From contig JAKANW010000009.1 in assembly GCA_021823555.1 (NCBI GenBank), positions 6,188 through 17,155 on the forward strand: 10,968 nucleotides of DNA, in the 5' to 3' direction. This document shows, in pieces, positions 1 through 6,600 of the stretch (positions are counted from its first letter, which is position 1; each line of letters begins with the position of its first letter). The notes beneath the pieces were generated by a model, which worked only from the letters and a program-made list of their open reading frames with translations, was not told the origin of the DNA and did not search any database. A program made the translations under genes and the position numbers. The DNA is from Chloroflexota bacterium. Lineage in GTDB: Bacteria > Chloroflexota > Anaerolineae > Anaerolineales > Villigracilaceae.

Positions 1-777
1 ACGGGTCAGCTCTACAACGAAGCCAACATCTTCGCCTTTGGCAAGGTCTACTGCTTCGGGCCCAACTTCCGCGCCGAGAAATCCAAGACCCGCCGTCACC
101 TGACCGAGTTCTGGATGCTCGAACCTGAGATGGCCTTCTGCGACCTCGACGGGTTGATGGAAGTTGAAGAGCAAATGTTGACCCACATCGTCCAGCGCGT
201 GCTGCGCGAGCGCCTGCCCGAACTCAAGTCACTGGGCCGCGACATCTCGAAGTTGGAAAATATCAAGGCGCCCTTCCCGCGCATCTCCTACGATGACGCC
301 GCCAGGATGATGCAAGACATGTACGAAAAAGAAACCGATCCCGAGAAGAAAGCTCTGCTCAAATTCGACTGGGGCATTGACTTCGGCGCGCCGCACGAAA
401 CCGCCATCACCCAGCAGTTCGGCAAGCCCGTCTTCGTCTACGGCTACCCGACCGCGGTCAAGGCCTTCTACATGGAACCGTGGCCCAACCGCCCTGAAGT
501 CTGCAAGAGCGTGGACCTGCTGGCCCCTGAAGGCTACGGCGAGATCTGCGGCGGCTCCGAGCGTATCAGCGACCCCGACCTGCTGCTCAAGCGCATCCAC
601 GACCAGGGACTGCCTGAGGAAGCCTTCAAGTGGTATCTCGACTTGCGCAAGTTTGGCTCCGTGCCGCACAGCGGCTTTGGCATGGGTGTGGAACGCGTCA
701 CATCCTGGATCTGCGGCATCGAACATATTCGCGAGGCAATTGCATTTCCGAGGATGATCAAGAGAGTATATCCATAA
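1..777 (+). CDS. asnS: Asparaginyl-tRNA synthetase, C-terminal part (5' end outside window)
   Basis: The reading frame is open from the first base, giving 258 residues of a class II aminoacyl-tRNA synthetase that charges tRNA-Asn in the cytoplasm. Class II motif 2 is visible near residues 20-45 ([10 protein letters not shown], then [13 protein letters not shown]). Motif 3 is near the end as GFGMGVER, followed by [15 protein letters not shown]. The stretches [26 protein letters not shown] and [17 protein letters not shown] are characteristic of AsnRS. The ending [10 protein letters not shown] resembles Gram-positive-type AsnRS endings and argues against bacterial AspRS, which is longer and carries a GAD insertion. 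An archaeal-type AspRS is the nearest alternative and fits less well. The N-terminal OB-fold anticodon-binding domain must lie upstream of the window. The ATG at 115 is internal and is not the start. A strong hairpin terminator follows the TAA closely. Confidence 0.95.
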   Translation, partial: TGQLYNEANIFAFGKVYCFGPNFRAEKSKTRRHLTEFWMLEPEMAFCDLDGLMEVEEQMLTHIVQRVLRERLPELKSLGRDISKLENIKAPFPRISYDDAARMMQDMYEKETDPEKKALLKFDWGIDFGAPHETAITQQFGKPVFVYGYPTAVKAFYMEPWPNRPEVCKSVDLLAPEGYGEICGGSERISDPDLLLKRIHDQGLPEEAFKWYLDLRKFGSVPHSGFGMGVERVTSWICGIEHIREAIAFPRMIKRVYP

Positions 778-786
778 ACAAATCAA

Positions 787-825
787 GCCCCAAAGACTTT
801 CGAAAGCCTTTGGGGCCCGATTTTT
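787..825. terminator. Bidirectional intrinsic terminator between asnS and a GH25 gene
   Basis: The arm 787-795 (GCCCCAAAG) pairs with 808-816 (CTTTGGGGC). Inside it, CTTT/AAAG at 797-806 continues the stem after one mismatch. On the + strand it is followed by a T run at 821-825. On the - strand it is followed by TTGATTTGTTT. It lies between two convergent genes and can serve both. Confidence 0.85.
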
Positions 826-833
826 ACATTCTT

Positions 834-1844
834 TTACGAAGGGATCACGATCACCTGCCCAACGAAGATCAAATTGGGATTGGTGATAGTCGGGTTGATG
901 GCCTGGATTGCTCCCGCCGTAGTATGGAAACGTGCTGCAATCACGCTGAGCGTATCCCCTGGCTTGACAGTATATGTTACCGGGTTGTCATCTACTGGGT
1001 TCACGGGGCCAATCGGGACCGGATCGTTAATGACCAGATGCGCCGGGATGGTCAAAACCGCCCCTACTTTGAGCAGGTTCGGGTTGGCATCCAGCAGTTC
1101 CTCGATCTTCATCTCGTGCGTCACTGCAATGGACTTGAACGTATCGCCCGGTTGCACCACATACTGGGTTGGCTGCGGCTGTTCCACATTGGCAAAGGCG
1201 TACAACTCTTCCGCCGTGCCGCGGAACCAGTCCAGGTCAATCTCGGTCGGGCGCCCGATCTCATCTGTCACACCCTCGATGATGCCGGACTCTGAATACT
1301 GCCAGAACTTCCAGTCCTGCCAACCTTCGGGCTGGGTTGGCATATTCCCCTCGGCGTAGACGTACGGATATTGCGCCACCCATAGCGGATAATTTTTGGC
1401 CCAGGTGGGTTGCTTCCCGGCAACGGCCATGTGCTCCAGAAAATAGGTGCGCCGCGAATAAACCATCGGCTTGCGTCCGAAAGCCGCCTCCACCTGATCC
1501 AAGATCGCCTTGCCGGTGTCCACCACCCGCCGGTTGGAAGCGGTCTCATTGTACTTGTCCTCAAAGTCAACGATGGGTGGCAGCTCGCCAAGACCCGTCC
1601 CCACGGTCTTGATGAAAAGGTTGGCCTGCTTGGTAGGGTCCTGCAGGGCGATCATATAATGATAAGCCCCACGCAAGATCCCCGCCTGACGCGCACCTGC
1701 CCAATGCTCGGCAAAACTGGGGTCCACGTAGCCGATGCCCGAAGTGGCGCGGATAAACGCGAAGCGCACCCCTTGTGCCCTCAGCGCATGCCAATCTACA
1801 CGCGGCTCATACGAAGACACATCAACGCCAAAGGTGAAAGCCAT
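834..1844 (-). CDS. GH25 lysozyme-like muramidase with two C-terminal LysM domains
   Basis: This encodes 336 residues. A glycoside hydrolase family 25 domain spans about residues 4-215: GVDVSSYEPRVDW at the start (D8), FAFIRATSGIGYVDPSF, GAYHY, the DxE catalytic pair in IVDFED (D93 and E95), and FWQYSESG near the end. GH25 enzymes cut the beta-1,4 bond between MurNAc and GlcNAc in peptidoglycan. Two LysM modules follow at about 228-267 (YVVQPGDTFKSIA) and 290-335 (YTVKPGDTLSVIAARF), separated by a Pro/Asn-rich linker. LysM binds glycan chains of the wall. The ATG is preceded by GAGGAGG at good spacing. The N-terminus has no signal peptide or membrane segment, so export is unexplained: a non-classical route, release on lysis, or an intracellular role. 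It is the downstream member of a pair with a paralogue, 58 bases apart and separated by a hairpin. The family call is firm; the physiological role is not known. Confidence 0.9.
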   Translation of the reverse strand: MAFTFGVDVSSYEPRVDWHALRAQGVRFAFIRATSGIGYVDPSFAEHWAGARQAGILRGAYHYMIALQDPTKQANLFIKTVGTGLGELPPIVDFEDKYNETASNRRVVDTGKAILDQVEAAFGRKPMVYSRRTYFLEHMAVAGKQPTWAKNYPLWVAQYPYVYAEGNMPTQPEGWQDWKFWQYSESGIIEGVTDEIGRPTEIDLDWFRGTAEELYAFANVEQPQPTQYVVQPGDTFKSIAVTHEMKIEELLDANPNLLKVGAVLTIPAHLVINDPVPIGPVNPVDDNPVTYTVKPGDTLSVIAARFHTTAGAIQAINPTITNPNLIFVGQVIVIPS

Positions 1845-1860
1845 AGGATCCTCCTCTTCT

Positions 1861-1896
1861 CAAAATATTAAGCCCGACGGAACGCCCGCCAGGCTT
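1861..1896 (-). terminator. Hairpin between the two GH25 genes (probable - strand terminator)
   Basis: On the - strand, AAGCCTGGCGG pairs over 11 positions, including two G-U pairs, with CCGTCGGGCTT around a five-base loop. AATATTTTG follows. The two G-U pairs become A-C mismatches on the + strand, so the structure favours - strand RNA. It begins six bases after the stop of the upstream GH25 gene. The T tract is interrupted, so partial read-through into the second gene is plausible. Confidence 0.55.
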
Positions 1897-1902
1897 TTTG
1901 AA

Positions 1903-2910
1903 TCACGGGATGTTTAGGACTTGCCCCACTTTTATGCTATTCAGATCTTTGATGTTGTTTGCCGATGCAATGGCTGCTACTGTCGCCCCGAACTTGATGG
2001 CAATAAACGAAAGTGTATCACCAGCCTTGACTGTATACGTCCTGGGTGGAGACCCGCTTCCCGCTCCCCCGGAGCTGCCTCCGCCTTCGTTCGGTATCGC
2101 CTCTGGAGCCGGTACCGTTAACGAATCTCCCACCTTGAGCAGTTGCGAATTGGCCGAAACCAATTCGCGTACGGTCACACCAAACTTATTCGCGATCGTC
2201 TCAAACGAGTCGCCCGCAGCGACAGTGTAAGACTTCGCCGTTGCGTCGGGTGTGGTTGGGATTGGTACACCGGCAAAGGCATACAGATCCTGAAGCGCTC
2301 CGTTGAAAAGATCCATATCCGCCTTGGCGTTAATGCCATTGACGTCGCCTTTATCGCTGTATTGCCAGATGGTCCACTTGAACCAGCCGCGCGGCAGTGT
2401 GGGCTGCATCTCCGGCGTGTATTGATTCGGATACTGCGCCAGCCAGAGTGGATGATCCTTAGCCCACGGTGGAGGGCCGCCTCCCGTTACCGATAGATAG
2501 CTTTGCAGGAAAAACTGACCTGAGTAAATGATCGGCTTTCTTCCAAAAGCCGACTCCACGGCATCCAGCCAGGTCTTGACCATTGGGACGATCTTGGCGC
2601 TTGTTAACCCATCATTGGTCTCAAGATCCAACGTCATGGGAAGTTCCCCGTTATCGTTCGTGGCTTTGACGGCTTTGATAAAGTAATCGGCTTGTTTTGC
2701 GGCGTCCACGTTGCAGTGAAAGAAGTGATAAGCCCCTCGCAAGAGACCGGCCGTTTTCGCGCCGGACCAGTTACCGGCAAAGGTCGGATCCGTATAGGTG
2801 ATTCCTTCAGTTGCTTTGACAATAACGAACCGCTGGCCAGTCGCGCGCACCTTGGGCCAGTCAACCCCAGAGTCCCAGTAGGAAACGTCAATTCCCGGAA
2901 CAGTCGCCAT
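1903..2910 (-). CDS. GH25 lysozyme-like muramidase with two LysM domains (paralogue)
   Basis: This encodes 335 residues from the chosen start. The GH25 domain spans about residues 4-212: GIDVSYWDSGVDW (D8), FVIVKATEGITYTDPTF, GAYHFF, the catalytic pair in TLDLET (D95 and E97), and IWQYSDKGDV. LysM modules lie at about 227-267 (YTVAAGDSFETIANKFGV) and 291-334 (YTVKAGDTLSFIAIKFGA), joined by a Gly/Ser-rich linker at 270-289. The predicted activity is muramidase cleavage of peptidoglycan with glycan binding by LysM. The frame is open to an ATG at 2976. The start at 2910 is preferred because GGAGG lies six bases before it and because the likely promoter (-35 at 2971-2976, -10 at 2948-2953) covers the upstream ATG. 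No signal peptide is visible from either start. It shares domain order and motif wording with the neighbouring gene, indicating tandem duplication. Confidence 0.9.
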   Translation of the reverse strand: MATVPGIDVSYWDSGVDWPKVRATGQRFVIVKATEGITYTDPTFAGNWSGAKTAGLLRGAYHFFHCNVDAAKQADYFIKAVKATNDNGELPMTLDLETNDGLTSAKIVPMVKTWLDAVESAFGRKPIIYSGQFFLQSYLSVTGGGPPPWAKDHPLWLAQYPNQYTPEMQPTLPRGWFKWTIWQYSDKGDVNGINAKADMDLFNGALQDLYAFAGVPIPTTPDATAKSYTVAAGDSFETIANKFGVTVRELVSANSQLLKVGDSLTVPAPEAIPNEGGGSSGGAGSGSPPRTYTVKAGDTLSFIAIKFGATVAAIASANNIKDLNSIKVGQVLNIP

Positions 2911-2947
2911 ATATTCCTCCGTAAAAAGTATTGGTTCAGACATGTAA

Positions 2948-2976
2948 AGCGTAGCATAAAAACGCGAGAAAGGCAA
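2948..2976 (-). promoter_or_regulatory. Putative promoter for the GH25 pair
   Basis: On the - strand a -35 TTGCCT (2971-2976) and a -10 TACGCT (2948-2953) are separated by 17 bases. Transcription would begin near 2941, giving a leader of about 30 bases with GGAGG before the ATG at 2910. The -10 is weak (TA and the final T only). Confidence 0.5.
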
Positions 2977-3069
2977 CTAATTTTTCTCTACCATTGCACT
3001 ATGGATTATGGTATAAGAATTGCAGCCCTGCTGTGTTCGTGATGTTGCACTCTAGGTTTTGAGCCAACA

Positions 3070-3223
3070 CTGATAAAAAGGGTTCTTATCTTACAGAAAT
3101 AACGCGATAGGCCTGAGCCAAGGCGGCGTTTCTGGGTCGGAGCCCAACCTGCCAAAAGCAGGTTCAAAACTTCGCAACACACGGCATAAGCGGGGTTTTT
3201 GTACAGGCCTGGAGGGGCTATCG
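3070..3223. ncRNA. Candidate structured RNA region in the gap before the tRNA cluster (strand unknown)
   Basis: This lies in the 378-base gene-free stretch between the GH25 start and tRNA-Phe. Nested complementarity is visible: CGATAG (3105-3110) with CTATCG (3218-3223), and next to it GCCTG (3111-3115) with CAGGC (3204-3208). Inside are a TGGG/CCCA hairpin (3133-3146) and a perfect AACCTGC/GCAGGTT hairpin with loop CAAAA (3146-3164). An imperfect GATAA/TTATC hairpin sits just outside, near 3071-3089. No convincing ORF, transport signal or regulated gene explains it. A 6S-like or other housekeeping RNA is possible, but I could not match a known family. The strand cannot be settled by eye, and neither side has a clear terminator. 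Confidence 0.3.
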
Positions 3224-3232
3224 AATGATTGC

Positions 3233-3261
3233 TTGACAATCTCTATATCTACTAGTAAAAT
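3233..3261 (+). promoter_or_regulatory. Strong sigma-70-type promoter of the tRNA cluster
   Basis: A perfect -35 TTGACA (3233-3238) and a -10 TAAAAT (3256-3261) are separated by the optimal 17 bases. The expected start near 3268 lies about 20 bases before tRNA-Phe. No other promoter of this quality lies between the three tRNA genes, so they are probably co-transcribed. Confidence 0.85.
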
Positions 3262-3288
3262 CACGGACGCTTAACAACCAAATACTTG

Positions 3289-3361
3289 GCCGAGATAGCT
3301 CAGTTGGTAGAGCACGCGACTGAAAATCGCGGTGTCCCCAGTTCGATCCTGGGTCTCGGCA
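3289..3361 (+). tRNA. tRNA-Phe (anticodon GAA)
   Basis: The 73-base cloverleaf has a perfect acceptor stem GCCGAGA/TCTCGGC and discriminator A at 3361. The D-arm carries AGCTCAGTTGGTAGAGC and the anticodon stem is CGCGA/TCGCG around loop CTGAAAA, giving GAA. The T-arm contains GTTCGATCC. CCA is not encoded (ACT follows), so it must be added by tRNA nucleotidyltransferase. It is first in a three-tRNA cluster. Confidence 0.97.
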
Positions 3362-3390
3362 CTCTCGGTCAGTAAGAGCGGCCAGGAAAT

Positions 3391-3462
<72 letters not shown>

Positions 3463-3479
3463 CTTTTATTTATATAAAT

Positions 3480-3550
3480 GGCGTCGTGGCCAAGTGGTAA
3501 GGCAAGGGTCTGCAAAACCCTCACCACGGGTTCGAATCCCGTCGACGCCT
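3480..3550 (+). tRNA. tRNA-Cys (anticodon GCA)
   Basis: The 71-base cloverleaf has acceptor GGCGTCG/CGACGCC and discriminator T at 3550, the U73 identity element of tRNA-Cys. The anticodon stem AGGGT/ACCCT encloses loop CTGCAAA, giving GCA. The T-arm contains GTTCGAATC. CCA is not encoded. It is last in the cluster and is followed at once by a terminator. Confidence 0.97.
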
Positions 3551-3553
3551 CTC

Positions 3554-3578
3554 AGCGACCTCTTGAAAGGTCGCTTTT
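3554..3578 (+). terminator. Intrinsic terminator of the tRNA cluster
   Basis: AGCGACCT (3554-3561) pairs perfectly with AGGTCGCT (3568-3575) around a six-base loop, and the T run reaches 3578, followed by GCTTATT. It begins four bases after tRNA-Cys. Confidence 0.85.
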
Positions 3579-3622
3579 GCTTATTAGAAATCGGCCAGAG
3601 GGAAACTGGAATGATTTATCTA

Positions 3623-3650
3623 TTCAAAATCAGCAAATTCAGCCTATAAT
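3623..3650 (+). promoter_or_regulatory. Putative promoter of the HD-GYP sensor gene
   Basis: A perfect -10 TATAAT (3645-3650) lies 16 bases after a partial -35 TTCAAA (3623-3628). Transcription would begin near 3657, just after the first possible ATG (3654). This favours the in-frame ATG at 3678. The call is tentative because the region is AT-rich. Confidence 0.45.
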
Positions 3651-3653
3651 GAA

Positions 3654-6600
3654 ATGAAAGATATTTGTGATTCGCTCATGAAATTACCGCGCCTTTCCTT
3701 CGCAATTCGGGTAGCGCTCCTGTATGGTTTCATTGGGGGCTTATGGATTCTGCTTTCCGACCGGGCCATTGATGTATTCATCAGGGATCAACAATCCCTT
3801 GGAATAATCCAGACTTATAAGGGCTGGTTTTTTGTCATCGTGACTGCTGGCATCCTGTTTCTGCTCCTGAAAGAAGAAATCCATGCCCAGGAGGTCGCGG
3901 AAAATAAATTCAAGGACATCTTCGAAAATGCAGTTGATGGATTTTTCCAATCCTCCCAGGATGGGAAATTTCTTACTGTTAATCCTGCCATGGCGAAAAT
4001 TTTTGGCTATGAGTCTCCTGGTGAGATGATTGCGCAGATCGGTAATATTGGTATCCAACTTCACATTTCTTTGGAAAACAGGCAAAGATTTATTGATCTG
4101 TTGACTGAAAGGGGCGCTGTAGAAAAATTCGAAGCTCAAAATTTCAGGAAAGATGGCAGTATTATCTGGACTTCTACCAATGCTCGCATCGTTCGAGATG
4201 AGGCAGGCCATTTACTTTATTTTGAGGGTTTTGTGCAAGATATATCCGAGCGAAAATGGGCTGAAACTAATCTTCGCCTGGCGGAGGCGCGTTACCGTGT
4301 GCTTGTGGAACAACTCCCTGCTGCTGTTTATACGGAGGAACATAACAAGGAAAATTTCCATTCCTATATTAGTCCTCAGATCGAAAAAATTTTGGGGTAT
4401 ACCATTGATGAATTGCACAAGAACCCTGAATTATGGAGAGAGGCCATTCATCCCGACGATCGGGAGGCTGTGCTAAGCGAGGATGAACACACTGCTCAAA
4501 CGCTTGAACCGTATCAGGTTGAATATCGCGCCATCACAAAGGATGGCAGGATTATCTGGCTGCGGGACCAGGCGGTTGTAATCTGCGATGAGAATGGGGT
4601 TCCCATGTATTGGCAGGGAATCCTAATGGATATTTCGGAACAAAGGCGGGTTGAAGAAACAATACGTCAGGGTGAGGAACGTTTCAGCAAAGTCTTCCAG
4701 GCCAGTTCGATGGCGATTTGCATTACCAGCCTGGATGACGATAAATTTATCGACGCGAACCAGGCTTACTGGCGTTTATCAGGATTGACCCGCAAACAGG
4801 TAAACAACCATCCTGCGCCCGAATTGAATTTTCTGGATGGGGGGTTCGAGAGGAAAACACTCTCCCAACAGTTGAGGCAGAAGAAATCAATTCGCGGTCT
4901 GGAAGCTACCTTCAAGACCATCTCCGGAGAAATGAAAGATGTCCTGGTCTTTTATGAATTAATGCAGTTAGGGGATCAGGACTGCGTTTTGGCGATGTTC
5001 CATGATATTACCGAGCAGAAACGCGCCAGAGCTGATTTAAGCCGTCGAGAGGCAATCTTGAATGCAATCGCCTTTGCTGCTGATCAATTCTTGAAATCGC
5101 CAGTTTGGACAAATAATATTAACCAAATTTTGGAGAAATTGGGCCGTGCGGCGGATGCCAGCCGGGTATATATTTTCAAACGACATTTTACTCAAGCGCA
5201 TGTCGTGTCCCAATTATTTGAATGGTCAGCCCCGGATGTCGAACCGCAGATCAACAATCCGCGCCTCCAAAAATTTGACTTTGTGGCAAATGGATTGGGG
5301 AGGTGGTTAGAATATTTCCAGAGGGGCGAACCGTTTCAGGGCATTGTCGGTCGCCTGCCAGCCGGTGAACGGGAAGAGTTTATCCGTGAGGATATCCTGT
5401 CCCTGATCTGTGTACCTATCATGACAGAGAACAACTGGTGGGGATTCATTGGCTTGGATGATTGCAAAACTGAACGAAATTGGAGTGAGAGTGAGATAGA
5501 TGCCTTGCGCACCGCGTCTAATATTTTGAGCGCGGCCATCCAAAAGGAAAAGGTGGGACAGTCCGTTCAAAAGCAACTCGAAGAATTAATGATGCTTCAT
5601 GCGGTTGCACTTGCCAACTCGTCCGCGCCCAATTTGGATGATCTGTTGTCGCGTATCACAGAGATTATTGATGATACCCTGCACCCCGACAACTGCGGCA
5701 TCCTCCTGTTATCTGATAATAAACAAGTTCTCATTCCACACCCATCTTACAGGGGATATACGCTGTACGATATCCGGGTTCCGTTGAGTGTAGATCGTGG
5801 AGTGACCGGAAAGGCTGTATCCACCAGAAAGGCAATGCGCCTGGCAGACGTTTCGGCAGTGCCTGAATATGTGCAAATTACACAAGGTATTTGTTCAGAA
5901 TTGTGTGCGCCAATTATTTCCGGTGGAGAGGTCGTTGGCGTCATCAACCTCGAAAGTAAACAAAAAGATGCTTTCACGGAAACAGACGAACGGTTGTTGA
6001 ATACCATCGCTGGTGGAATTGGGACCGCGATCGAGAAGTTGAAGTTGTTTGAGGCGGAACGACGGCGGACCCGCGACGCTGAAAACCTGCGAGAGGCGAC
6101 TATCTCTCTTACCAAAAGCCTTGATTTGACCACCCTGTTACAGTCCACACTGGATTTACTGCCAACCTTTGCCGGGTTTGATAGTGCTTTGGTGGTGCTG
6201 GAGAATAATGGTCAACTGGAGGTGGTTGCAGGACATGGTTTGTCCGATGAAGTCATCCATAAGTTCATTTCATTTGACGCCCTATCAAACCTGGTTAATG
6301 CTGAACAGGAACCGGTTATTATCGAGGATGCTCAAATAGAGCCGCGCTTGAAAAATGTTCCAGGGATGGAAGCTATTCGGGGTTGGTTAAGCGTACCACT
6401 CGTTGTAAACAATAAAATCATTGGATTCCTTGCCTTGGGCAGCTATCATCCCGGCGTCTACTCCCACCAGCAGGCAACCCTTGTACAAACGTTTGCCAAT
6501 CAAGTCGCCATTGCCATTCAGAATGCAAGCTCCTTTGAAGCAGAACAAAAGCAGCGTTTGCGCGAAGCATCCATGTTGGATTTGATGCGTGTCGCAGCAT

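Noticed and set aside
115..777. A separate 220-residue gene starting at the ATG at 115.
   Set aside because: The frame is open upstream to base 1 and encodes AsnRS motif 2 across this ATG, so it is an internal Met.
229..786. Long open frame on the - strand opposite asnS.
   Set aside because: It is antisense to strongly conserved synthetase sequence, shows no recognisable domain, and is explained by codon bias of the real gene.
630..1295. A 221-codon + strand frame spanning the asnS end and the GH25 gene.
   Set aside because: It crosses a strong terminator and two conserved genes in other frames and has no domain or ribosome binding site.
2911..2976. Longer N-terminus for the upstream GH25 gene, starting at the ATG at 2976.
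   Set aside because: The extra 22 residues are not a signal peptide and the ATG lies within the probable -35 box. The ATG at 2910 has GGAGG at ideal spacing and begins directly with the GH25 motif.
5637..6042. Phytochrome-like bilin-binding GAF in the sensor because of Cys residues near GICSELC.
   Set aside because: The Cys pair lies in the strand before the usual PI-GGEVVGVI segment, not in a bilin-binding position, and no PHY domain follows.
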